This document shows, piece after piece, positions 23,796-34,627 of a stretch of 64,000 nt of DNA. The DNA is taken from the NCBI GenBank assembly GCA_025331125.1, contig JAOALB010000128.1, positions 23,316-87,315 of the forward strand, given 5' to 3'. The DNA is from Mycogone perniciosa (Eukaryota > Ascomycota > Sordariomycetes > Hypocreales > Hypocreaceae). Numbering within the stretch: position 1 is the stretch's first letter; each line of letters begins with the position of its first letter. Made by a program: the position numbers and the translations under genes. Below the pieces are notes generated by a model, which did no database searches, was not told the DNA's origin, and saw only the letters and a list, made by a program, of their open reading frames with translations.

Positions 23796-25660
23796 ATGAT
23801 GCGACGCATAATATCTCGAGCTCCCCAGCGAGTCGTCTCTGCTGCTGCGCGACGGCCAGCCCTCTTTGCGCCTCGCTCAATCGCCCTCCGCGCCATCTGC
23901 ACGACTCCCCGAATGGCCTCGTCCACCAGCCCCTTCGCCGTCCCCCCCGCAACCTCGTTCCAGCTGCTGCCCGAGTCGCAAAAGGCCGGCGAGGCTGAAG
24001 ATGCCCTCTACGAAGCCCAGATCAAGGAGGTCGAGGCCTGGTGGGCGTCGCCTCGCTTTGCAGGCATCCGCCGGCCCTACAGCGCTGCCGATATCGTGTC
24101 CAAGCGAGGAAGCCAGCACTTCTCGTACCCGAGCTCTGTCATGGCCACCAAGTTGTTCAACCTGATCCGCGAGCGCGAGTCAAAGGGTGAGCCTATACAC
24201 ACGAGTAAGTTTGCCTCTTCTCTTCCCAGGGCCATGGATATGGCTGACATCCATCCTCTTGTCCAGTGGGAGCCATCGACCCCGTCCAGATGACCCAGCA
24301 AGCGCCGCACCAAGAAGTCCTCTACATCTCTGGCTGGGCATGCTCATCCCTCCTCACCAGCACCAACGAAGTCTCCCCCGACTTTGGCGACTACCCCTAC
24401 AACACCGTCCCCAACCAAGTCCAGCGCCTGGCCAAGGCCCAGTCCATGCACGACCGCAAGCAATGGGACACTCGCCGCAAGATGACCCCCGAAGAGCGAG
24501 CCCAGACCCCCTATATAGACTACCTCCGCCCTATCATCGCCGACGGCGACACGGGCCATGGCGGTCTCTCCGCTGTGCTCAAGCTGGCCAAGCTGTTTGC
24601 CGAGAACGGCGCTGCGGCGGTTCACTTTGAGGACCAGCTCCACGGAGGCAAGAAGTGCGGCCACCTCGCGGGCAAGGTCCTTGTCCCCACGGGCGAGCAT
24701 ATCAACCGCCTCAATGCCGTGCGCTTCCAGTGGGACGTCATGGGCTGCGAGAACCTCGTCATTGCCCGCACAGACTCCGAGTCCGGCAAGCTCCTCTCGT
24801 CGGCCATTGACGTCCGCGACCACGAGTTCATCCTCGGCGTGGCAGACCCATCCATCGAACCCCTCGCCGAGACGATCCAGGCCATGGAAGCCAAGGGCGC
24901 TTCGGGAGCTGAAATCGATGCCTTCGAAGCCCAGTGGGTCAAGAACACCAAGCTTGTCAGCTTCGACGAAGCTGCTGTAGCCCACATGCAAAGCGAAGGT
25001 GTTTCCCAAGACAAAATCAACGAATACCTTTCCGCCACGGCTTCTGATCGCGATATGGGAATCACCCGCCGTCGCGGCCTGGCAGCGCACTACTCCAAGA
25101 CCCCCGTATACTTCAGCTGGGATGTGCCCCGGACCCGCGAGGGCTACTACCACTTCAGAGCCGGCATGCCCGCCGCAACCAAGCGTGCTCTCGCATTTGC
25201 CCCCTACGCCGATCTTCTGTGGGTCGAGACGGGTGATCCCAACGTCGAGGTAGCCAGCAAGCTCGGCCGAGAAGTGCGCTCCGCCTACCCCGGAAAGGGA
25301 CTTGTGTACAACCTCTCCCCGTCATTCAACTGGATGGCGCACGGCTTCACGGACGAAACGCTCAAGTCATTCATCTGGGACATTGCCAGGGAAGGGTTCG
25401 TGCTGCAATTGGTCTCGCTGGCGGGTCTGCACTCCACAGCGACTATCTCGAACGAGCTTGCCAAGGAGTTCAAGACGGAGGGCATGAAGGCGTATGTGGA
25501 GCTGGTGCAGCGACGGGAGAAGGAGTTGGGATGTGACGTGTTGACGCATCAGAAGTGGAGTGGTGCCAGCTATATTGATGGCATCCTGGGGGCGATTCAG
25601 AGTGGAAGCTCGAGCAGCAAGAGCATGGGCGATGGCAACACGGAGGGACAGTTCAATTAG
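23796..25660 (+). CDS. mclA: 2-methylisocitrate lyase, mitochondrial
   Basis: Two exons, 23796-24204 and 24267-25660, joined by an intron GTAAGT...TCCAG, give 600 residues. The first 45 residues (MMRRIISRAPQRVVSAAARR and on) are a strong mitochondrial presequence with many Arg and Ser and no acidic residue until much later. The lyase core has YIDYLRPIIADGDTGHGG (metal-binding Asp), HFEDQLHGGKKCGHLAGK with the catalytic Cys, and the two substrate-binding stretches FSWDVPRTREGYY and NLSPSFNW. The mitochondrial leader, the ending without a peroxisomal SKL signal, and the divergent pairing with methylcitrate synthase point to 2-methylisocitrate lyase (giving pyruvate and succinate) rather than glyoxylate-cycle isocitrate lyase. 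The two families are close, so activity should be seen as strongly inferred. Two Met codons are adjacent at the start; 23796 is the first. Confidence 0.87.
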
Positions 25661-25897
25661 ATGAGAAGGAAAGAAAGATGAAGATGAATGAAAAATAAAA
25701 ATAAGCCATTGGGTGGAGTTAGGAAAGGGGCCATTTCATGCAGAGACGAATCAGCAAGGCCTCTTCAGTTATGAACCAGTCACTGTCTCGAATGAATTTT
25801 GCACATAGTTGAATTATTATTGGGTATTTTTAGTATAATTTTGTTCCTTTTCCCCCATACGTTCTCGTAGACGGTATGAACACTCATCTTGCCGAGT

Positions 25898-26877
25898 CTA
25901 CTCCAAAGACTCCTTCAGAGCATTATTCGTTGGTGCCGGAGTGGGAGCACCCTCGGGCGTGACATACGCCTTGGTCATGCCGCCATCAACGACAAAGTCG
26001 CTGCCATTCACAAAGCTCGACTCATCGCTAGCCAGGAAAACAACAGCATGGGCCTGCTCAATGGCCTCGCCGAAGCGGCCAGTGGGGAAGTGCACCTCGC
26101 GCCTGTACCGCTTCGCCTTGTCATCGCCTAGCCAGTCTTGCAGCAAGGGGGTGTTGAGCGGCGCAGGGCATAAGCTGTTGAAGCGGAATCCCTCGCGGGC
26201 GTGCACCATGGCCAGCTCCCGGGTAAGGGCCAACACAGCGCCCTTGGAGGCAGTGTAGGCGAGCTGAGGGGTGGCAGCGCCGACGAGGGCGACGACAGAG
26301 GCGGTGTTGATGATGGAGCCGCGGGCCTTGTTGTTGCGGCGCAGGGCGATGACGGCGTGCTTGCAGCCGAACCACACGCCCTTGACGTTGATGTTGTGGG
26401 TGAGGTCCCAGATGGCCTCGGGGGTGTTGATGGCGTCGTCGTCCTGAGCGTGCATGATGCCGGCGTTGTTGAAGATGACGTCGAGGCCGCCCCAGGCATC
26501 GAGGGACTCGATCATGGCCTGGACATCGCTCTCCTTGGAGACGTCACATTTCTGTTTGAGCCATGGAGTTAGCCTTGTAAGTTGGAGGAGGAGGGGAAGA
26601 AGAAGAAGGGGGTTGTGTATGTATGTACCCGGGTCTCGACGCGGCCAGCAGAGGGGACGAGCTGCTTGAGTTTGGCGAGGGCCTTTTCCAGAGCAGGCTC
26701 GGAGATGTCAGCCATGAGGACATTGGCGCCCTCCCTGGCGAAGAGGATAGAGGTCTCGAGACCGATGCCTCTGGTGATGGTTAGTCAGACAGACAGAGAG
26801 ACAGAGAGACAGAGAGACAGCACTCACCCTGCGGCACCGGTGACGATGGCGTTTTTGCCAGCTAGACGTCCGACCAT
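25898..26877 (-). CDS. Classical short-chain dehydrogenase/reductase
   Basis: Three exons, 26877-26828, 26770-26629 and 26551-25898, yield 281 residues. Cofactor loop TGAAGGIG is completed across the first intron. NNAG, the catalytic Ser in NTASVV and the Y-x-x-x-K pair in YTASKG follow in the expected spacing, and the end FVNGSDFVVDGGMTKAYV is typical of the classical family. The Asp at the end of beta-2 (LMADIS) favours NAD(H) over NADP(H). The substrate cannot be told. The gene is divergent to the glutamine-synthetase-like gene at 28044, 1.17 kb apart, so the two may be used in one pathway, but that is inference from placement. It converges with the 2-methylisocitrate lyase gene, with 237 bp between stops. 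Confidence 0.87.
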
Positions 26878-28043
26878 CGTGACTGTGATTGAGGATTGGG
26901 GTGAGAATTGGATTGAGAATTAGAGATGGAGCTTCTTCGAGTGTCTGCAGAGATATGGAGGAGTTCAGATGGGGTGCAGAACCAAAGAGGGGCGAGAACA
27001 GAGAAGAGGGGCATTAATACATACATACGAAGTACAGATAGATAGATGGTGGGGTTATGCGCAACAAGCTATACATGTGTAGATGCACAGCTTCAACGCG
27101 GTTTACGATTCGTCTGTTTCAACTATTCCATTATTCATTGCTGCCAAACCATTGGGTACCCGTAGGAAAGAGAGATGCCGTGTATTCTCGTGACTCAAAG
27201 AAACCACATTTCCGAGGTCTCGTGTCCATCTGCCCCTCAGCCCGTTGACACTATCTACAACATCCTCCGTATTGTAGTCTCTCTAGCTCTCTAGTACTCC
27301 GTATCAGAGAACTAAAACCTCCATGGCATCCCTCTAGTTTGTCTCTAGCATCCCTGCATTTGATCTTTACCCCGCTGATATCATCCCAAGATAACGGACG
27401 GCAGAGGCGGACCGCGCTGTCCACCGCGGCAAGCTCTGTCATTGGCTACCATCTGAATAAAGCCAAGCTGACTCTTGTTTCTTCCATCTTCCTTGCTTCC
27501 ATACCGCTACTCCGGACTAGTTTCGGGTTTAGTTAGACACACAAGAGGTGTTAGTTGCTCCGTACGGAGCACGTTGTACGCGATCAAGATCCCCCATGTC
27601 AAGCATTATGTATACGGAGTACATATTTATATAACATATATAGATACTTTATGATCCCCACAGAACAGCAGACTCTTTCTCTAACCAAAAACGCCGGGGC
27701 TGCATCTCTAAAAAGAACAAAACATCACCACCATAACCGCGGCAGCCTATCAATTGCCTTTCGTCCATTACCTTATATTAGAGACCAAAGTTGTAGAAAC
27801 CTCTTTATCCAATCCCATTGAAGTCCTCCCTTGCAGCCTTCTTTCCCCACACATTCTCCAACTTGCAAACCGCCATCACGAACCACCAGCGCTCTCTCCA
27901 ACTGCGCCTCATCATCAGTTGGCACACGACCTGTCTCTATTATCTCTACCCCAGACTCTCTCTTCCTCTTCCTCATCTTCTTACTTCCCCATCTTCTCCC
28001 TTTTATCTTCCTTCGATATCGTCTTCAATATCGTGTTAAAACC
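26878..28043. promoter_or_regulatory. Divergent promoter region of dehydrogenase and glutamine-synthetase-like gene
   Basis: The two start codons face away from each other. The right-hand part before 28044 is rich in C and T (for example 27940-28020), a common trait of leaders of highly expressed fungal genes. Short motifs of the type CTCCGTACGGAG (27558-27569) and ATACGGAGTAC (27612-27622) occur here, part of the dispersed family described in the findings. Confidence 0.5.
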
Positions 28044-29623
28044 ATGTCCGTCACCAAACCCATCACCGCCGCCTCCCTCGAGGCCCTCCTCGAGCACGAC
28101 ACCAAAATCAAGCTCGCCGGCCTCGACGTCGACGGCATCCTGCGCGGAAAGCTCGTCTCCAAGAAAAAGTTCCTCTCCGTCGCCACCGCGGGTTTCGGCT
28201 TCTGCTCCGTCATCTTCGGCTGGGACATGCACGACCAGACGTACATGCGCGAGCTCAAAATCTCAAACGCCGAGAACGGATACCGCGATCTGCTCGCCGT
28301 CCCGGACCTCGACAGCTTCCGTCGCATTCCCTGGGAGAACGATGTCCCCTTCTTCCTCGTCAACTTCTTCGATCCGGAGACTAAGCAGCCTATATCCGCC
28401 TGTCCGCGCGGCCTGTTGAAGGCCCAGCTGGACCGTCTGCGCGCCAAGGGGTATGGTGCTATGGCCGGTGGTACGTTTTGCTTGCCCAGTTCCTCCTCTG
28501 TTCTTCCCTCTTCTCAGCGTGTGAACTGACATGATGTTGTACTTCTCCTCCAGCCGAGTACGAATTCTACACATTCCAGACGCCCGACTCCTCCTCCTCG
28601 CCTGCGAGCTTCCTCCAGCAAAACCCGCCACATCAGCTCCCTTCTCTGACCGAAGGCATGTTCGGCTACTCCCTCACTCGTCCCGTTCACAACCAGGATT
28701 ACTATTACGATGTCTATGACACCTGCGCCAAATTCGCCTGCGACATCGAGGGTTGGCACACCGAATCGGGTCCGGGAGTTTTCGAGGCCGCTCTCGAATT
28801 CGGTGAGGTTGCAGAGATGGCTGACCGCGCCAGTCTGTTCAAGTATGTCGTCAAGAGTGTCGGCACCAAGCATCGTATCACCCCTTGCTTCATGGCCAAG
28901 CCCAAGCAGGGTCTTCCGGGAAACAGTGGCCATATGCACGTCTCAATTGTTGACGAGAATGGCAAGAATCTGCTAGCAAGAGAGACACTTGATGAGAATG
29001 CTCCGTGGAGAGATATCGCCGGGCTGTCGGATCTGGGGCGCCACTTCTTGGCCGGCATCCTGGTTGGCCTTCCCGACATCATGCCTATGTTGGCCCCAAC
29101 CATCAACTCGTACAAGCGCCTCGTTGAAAACTACTGGGCCCCTGTCACTGTATCCTGGGGGCTTGAGCACCGTGCCGCCTCTATCCGTCTCATCGCACCA
29201 CCCACTGCCAAGGCGTCCGCCACGCGATTCGAAATCCGTGTTCCAGGAGCTGACTCCAATCCTCATTTCGTCCTGGCTGCCGTCTTGGGCTGTGGCTGGC
29301 GCGGCGTTGAGAAGAAACTCGAGATCCCTTGCCCACCATTAGCATTGGGCGAGAACGTTGGCGGCAGCAGTGACAAGGGAGCGCGGTTAGCCAAGAGCCT
29401 AAGAGAGGCGACGGAGAGGTTCGTGGCCAAGGACAGCATTGCGAGAGAGGTGCTCGGTGATGAGTTTGTCGACCACTTTGGCGGTACGCGAGAGAACGAG
29501 ATTAGATTATTTGATGAAGCCGTGACGGATTGGTGAGTTACCCAGTTTGTGCTCCCTTTGAGAAAGAATTCCAACTGACTGACTGGTTGCAGGGAGATGA
29601 AGCGGTATATCGAGGTGGTGTAA
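28044..29623 (+). CDS. Stand-alone glutamine-synthetase-like enzyme (FluG C-terminal type)
   Basis: Three exons, 28044-28470, 28554-29532 and 29593-29623, encode 478 residues; the last exon adds only ten residues. The beta-grasp start includes LDVDGILRGKLVSKKKF. The catalytic domain has EYEFYTF (metal-binding Glu), ESGPGVFEAAL, the NSGHMHVS motif with its His, and the Arg-rich end region ASIRLIAPPTAKASATRFEIRVPG. This is the glutamine-synthetase fold of the group that includes gamma-glutamyl-amine ligases and the C-terminal half of FluG, not the eukaryotic GS-II used for ammonia assimilation. ATP-dependent ligation of glutamate to some amine is the likely chemistry; the amine is unknown. A larger two-domain relative is at 49344-51932. 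The adjacent dehydrogenase could oxidise a product aldehyde, a speculation from placement only. Confidence 0.88.
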
Positions 29624-29731
29624 GAGGTGGGAAGGCTCAAGAATCGTTTCGTAGCAACGCCATCATGGGTTTCGAGCAGGCGTAGATACCAGGAGTCGCA
29701 GTTTCTTTAGTTGCTTGGACACCGACGCGCC

Positions 29732-29783
29732 TTGTCTGTCTGTCTGTCTGTCTGTTTGTTTGTTTGTTTGTTTGTTTGTCTGT
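29732..29783 (+). repeat. Tetranucleotide microsatellite (CTGT)n(TTGT)n
   Basis: About five CTGT units pass into about five TTGT units, in the short gap between the glutamine-synthetase-like gene and the methyltransferase gene that converges on it. Likely part of a 3' untranslated region. Confidence 0.85.
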
Positions 29784-29885
29784 ATTTTCATTATGCGAGG
29801 AATCCGTCATATTAATTATGACGCACACGTTTTCGATACTCACGACGTCGAGGGAATAGTGGTCCGCATAAGAGCTGTCTCTGCA

Positions 29886-31187
29886 TTACTGCTGCTTGGG
29901 GTTACTCCCTGACATGCCGCCTTTGCCAATTGGTTTCCTCGCCGAGATGAATGTCCTGTCAACGCCATCAGTTCTCATGTTCCTTGTATCGTCAGCAAGG
30001 CTAGCCAGACTCACACTTTGATACAGCTGCGCAGCAGCGGGTTCTGCATATCCACCATGACCCGTGACAGTAGGGACCTTGTCTTTTCTTCTTCCCATCC
30101 GGCCAGTCCGAACATTCTCAACGTCCAATGATCACATCCTGGTGCATGAGATTAGTTGTTTATGCAAACCAAGTTGGCAGTCCACGAGCAGTCACTCACC
30201 CGTATCGAGCATCTTGCTCAAAATCTCTCCCTTCTTCCTCACCACGGGATCACGCGCCCAACTCCTAACGGGAAGCCAGTCCGCCCGTTCCCTCACGCCA
30301 TCGGCGCCCAACTCCATCAACCAGCTAGCAACCTTGGGTCCCGGGTCAAAGTCAATGCCCTGAGCCGTGGAAATCTCAAAGAACTTGTAAAAGTACTCCT
30401 CGCACGCGACTCCAACAGCGGGCCGTGGCTTTGCGTCTGCCGTGCTAGAGTCATCTGACTCTGACTGGTCCGCCAGAGGGTCCGGGTCTACGCCATAGAA
30501 TTGTGGCGTGACCTCTGTGAATTCAAGCTGGCCGCCGGGTTTGAGGTGGTTGAAGGCCTCGTTGAGAAGGCCTTTCCAGTCCCGGATGCCACCGCCAACG
30601 AGGTTGCGCAAGTGGATGAAGTCATAGAGGCGAGGCGGCCAGGGCTCTGCGGCATCGGCAATCTCAAAGATCAGGTTGGGCGGCACCTCCTTGGGGAGGT
30701 TGACGCCGCTGAGTTCAATGCCGAGCAGGTCCACCAGGGGATAGGTCTGGGCCATCTCCATGGCCCAATGGCCACCGCCAGAGCCAACATCGAGGATATG
30801 GAAGCGAGGCCCTTCAGGCGTCAGGTGCTCCAGCGGCAGTTTGGTAAAGGTGAGCTTCCCGCCGAGACACAGGCTGAAGAGCTCATGTTGGTAGCCCTGT
30901 CGTTCGTTCTCACAGGCGTCGTTTGGCGTGACCATGCGGCCAGAGCCGTGGTAGACGTGGCCATAGGCGTGGATTGGCGGTACCGAATCCTCCGAGGCGG
31001 TTGAGTAGTTGGAACTGGAGTCGCTCCCTGAGGCGTCGTCGTCGTCGTCTTCGTCGTCATCGACCTCATCTTCTAGCACGTGGTATTCGTCGTCATGTCT
31101 GTCGTTATTATGGTCATAATCATGAGGCTCGTGTTGGCCCTTCCGGCCCTCCGTCACCGATGCATGGCTCCCCGCAGCTGAGGCCAT
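29886..31187 (-). CDS. SAM-dependent methyltransferase, LaeA/UMTA-like
   Basis: Three exons, 31187-30200, 30138-30015 and 29955-29886, give 393 residues. The first 70 residues are hydrophilic and contain a run of acidic residues (DDDEDDDDDAS). Motif I is ILDVGSGGGHWAMEMA, followed by LLGIELSG, then FIHLRNLVGGGIRDW and the LKPGGQLEFTEV post-motif region. The end (VTFISARKP) matches the closing strand of this family. Fungal proteins of this type include LaeA, a global regulator of secondary metabolism, and many of unknown role. This one has the general layout but I cannot claim it is LaeA. It has no transit peptide and is likely cytosolic or nuclear. The introns (GTGAGT donors in both) restore the frame from exon to exon. 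Confidence 0.83.
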
Positions 31188-34100
31188 TGCTTATGCCTCG
31201 GCTCGCTCGAGATTTCAGATACTATTCCTCCTCCTCTACCTCCTCTTCTTCTTCTTCTTTTTCTTCTCTTTCAGTCCCTCTTTTCTCTGTTTCCTCAACT
31301 GTCCTCGTTTGAGGCGGCGGTTTGTCACCCCTTTTTGTGGCGGCGTTTCACTTCTCACTCGACAATTCGGTGTGGAGCGTTTCCGCTTTTGCAAATGAGC
31401 CAGGGACTGACTGGTGTTTAGGTAAGATAAGATCGGCCCACGTGGCGAAGCGTCGGAAACAAAAACCAGCCAAAGCCGCGCGCCGCGTCCGAAGGCTGAG
31501 GCTTAGGCTTGAGCTGAAGGGGGGAGGGAGAAAAGGCCAGGGTATGAGATGGGGTACAAGGTACGGAGTACAGGAGGAGAGTAAGCAGCAGCTCATCAAC
31601 CGCTAGTAAAGAAAACCACAGATAAACAAATAGTAGTAAATAAAATAAATGCCCAGTCGTGTGTCTCTCCCCGTCACGCGACAGTGGCAAAAAGGAGGTA
31701 GTAGTGGAAGTGGTACTAGTATACGGAGACGGAGTACTCCGTAGTATAGATAGAGTCGGGACAAGAAATGCAAGAAAACGGACGGACCGACACTAAAATA
31801 AGCAAAAATAAAAACAAGATGAAATGAAAACAGTCAGTCTGACCAACAAACCTGGCTGGGGTTGTGTCGTGTTTGCAAGACAAGACAAGCCGAAGCAAGG
31901 TACAGAGTAGTGGTAGTAGTAGTAGTAGTAGCAGTAGCAGTAGATACTAGTAAGTCGTAAGTGCTTATCAGGGGGAATGGGAGGGAATGGAGAAACAGGG
32001 CCTGCCGCTTTTTAATATTTATCGGAGACAGAGAGAGACAGAGACAGAGAGAGCTGAGGGAAATGAATAATAATGCAATCAATCATCAAGACTCACTCAC
32101 TCACTCGCTTGCTCTCCCCCTGCCAGGCTGGTGCTTCACTTTACGTGTTGGTGCTGCTGCTGTCTGCAGGCTGGGCTACACTGCAGTTTTTAAAATAAAT
32201 AAATCCCATAAAAACCAAAAGCCCTAATCAATAACAGCCACCAGTGTCATCAGGCAAGGCAGGCAGGGCGGGCAGGCAGGCAGGCAGGCAGGCTATTTCG
32301 AGTCGTACGAGATGCAAGGAGAGGCGTATCAGTTTCTGCATCCATGCATGCAGCACTTCGGGGCCTTTTACCCTTTTTACCACTCAGATGTCTGAATTAT
32401 TAACTCGTTTGTCTCGCCCGCTTTGACGGGGGAATAAGCCAGCTCCGTGATGGGGATATGTACGAGTAGCATTTTATTTATGGAGCACAAAAATCTGCTG
32501 CATATACTCCGTAACGACCAACTCAATCAAGCATTGCATTTCCGGCGCCCGTTCCTACTGGTTGGCGTGGCATGGGATGATATTGGCTTGGCTGGCTGAC
32601 TGGATAGGATCAATGGATGAGTGCATAGGCACTCCATAGATACATTATGATGCATTCCATGTGGTTCCAAGTTAGGCGAGAGGGAGAGGAGGGAGAGAGG
32701 GAGGGGAGAATGCGAGAAAAGCGAGACGAGCGAGAATATTCCATACATTCCGCTCGTACTAGCACTACTAGTACTCCCAGTAGTATTTATTACACCTTGG
32801 TCCGTATAAATGCCAACAAATAGCATTACCACCATTTAACCACTGTATGTTCCGTACTGTCTCTGTTTGAGATGCCTACAGATAGGTAGTACCGATGTGT
32901 CCATAGTACAGCCTGCTATAGGCACATGTATGGAACCTTTTATATCCTATGACGGACTGGAATTGATCGTCCTTCCTGTCAGCTGCAAGAGACGGCGATC
33001 AGCCACGGAGCACGGCCAACCTACATATGGCAAGAAAAGAAAAACGACGCAAATAAGACCACGTAGACCTATAATCCTCTGTCCAACATTTGGCATCAAT
33101 TATCTATCTCTCTCTCTCTCGCCCCTCGCCTTTCGCCTTCGCCCTCGCTATCGGCCTTGCTCTCGCCTTTGGACTTTTATATTTCCATCTGATAATGGCT
33201 AGATGCTCATCGCATCCTATCAATCAACCTCACATATACTACCACTCCAAGCCCAATTTATCTAGCTTCCTTGCCCATGCGCCATGGCCTTGTCAAAGAC
33301 CAGAATATCCATCAGAGTGGGAACCCCATCCAACCATCAGAAATTCCCCAGACGTGCCAACCGCCAACACACGCAGCATTGCGCCATTTCTTCAAGTCAA
33401 GAGTCCGCCCAGCCAACAACAAATAATGCGTGGGGTTACGTCGACCTGTGCCCTGAGACACACCACACTACTCGTACAAATCCCCATCTCCACTGACACG
33501 CTGGAGCCTATCTGCTACTACTACTTCGTATTACACAGTACATCAACCTCATAGGGCATGATTAGTAAATCCGCACTTTGTACTTCGTAGACATTGTTAC
33601 TGCCGGTATATCTATATATACCATCCGTCTTCGTGCCTGTCGATTCAAATGGCTCCTAATATTATCCCGTATTCCGGATATAGAATATAGCTTGAAGACT
33701 TGCTCCCTTAGAGATAGGGCAACTTCGGGGAACAGTTCTAGGAGCGGGCCGTTCCGGATGGTCGTGCGGAGTTGGCAAGGCCTCTTCCCCTCGGTTACGC
33801 TCTTCTAGGTCCTCTTTGTTGGTCTTTGGGCTAACAAACATCGTCGCTTGATGCGCTATGCATGATTCCACCATTGTGCATCCAGCCGAGCTCGACAAGT
33901 CTCACAAGAAAGCGGAAAGAAATCGGTATGTCCGGAGACCCAAAGAGGAGGGCAATGGACAGAGCAAAAAAGAACCGACTTGTTGATAGTATAATTAATT
34001 AATTTCCGACAACGCCGATGCTATGACGTCTCAGCTTTTTCCCCCGAAACCATCTCGTCGTTGTCATTGCCCTCCAGACTCCTCCAAGCCCAGAAAGCCC

Positions 34101-34627
34101 ATCATGTAGTTGACGAAATAATCAAAGTCTGCCTCCTCCCCTCCTCCTCCCCTCCTCCGGCTTCTCCTCCAATCATAAGTGCCATACCAAGCATCAAATC
34201 CAATAATTCCTGACCTCTTATAAGCTCGTCAAAGTCGTCAAAAGTCACCATTAAGAGAAAGATTCCTCCCCCACCAATGTCAACTTTCCGGGGGGCAAGA
34301 TCCCCCTCCCAATGTAAACCAACATGCCAATCCCAAAAAAAAAAAAAAAAAGAAGATCACATCTCTCTCATCAGCTGGAAAAACCCAGCTCCTGATGTTC
34401 CCTCCTCTTCTCGACCTCTCCTTGTCTGTGTCTTGATCTTCTATAATAATGGAGCCTCCCCTCGCCGTTGCCGGCTCGTGGCATTCTGCATGCAAATTGT
34501 GCGATTTTATCAGTCTTCCATATAAATCGTCACCATGGTGGCCTGCCGTCAAGTGTTCCAAAGCAAACTATAAGACAATGATTTGTCGCCGTGGGCGGAT
34601 CAAAACCTGACTTTCTCGTCTCGAATA
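31188..34627. other. Long intergenic stretch rich in simple repeats
   Basis: The 3.4 kb between the methyltransferase start and the otubain stop hold no supported gene. Seen here: a CT-rich leader next to 31187, short AGT/GTA runs (31905-31945), a (GGCA)n tract (32262-32293), GAGACA tracts, an A18 run (34327-34344), and several TACGGAGTAC-like motifs. Frames up to about 150 codons (33090-33554) are translations of CT-rich repeats and I do not accept them. Confidence 0.5.

Noticed and set aside
24344..25153. 269-codon minus-strand frame
   Set aside because: Antisense shadow of the 2-methylisocitrate lyase exon in GC-rich codons.
23796..25660. Glyoxylate-cycle isocitrate lyase (AcuD) as identity
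   Set aside because: The strong mitochondrial leader, absence of a peroxisomal C-terminal signal and the methylcitrate synthase neighbour favour 2-methylisocitrate lyase; not fully excluded.
27754..28419. 221-codon frame rich in Pro and Ser
   Set aside because: It overlaps the first exon of the glutamine-synthetase-like gene in another frame and includes the CT-rich leader.
33090..33554. 154-codon frame in the long intergenic region
   Set aside because: Translation of a CT-rich simple-repeat stretch with a second overlapping frame; no domain.
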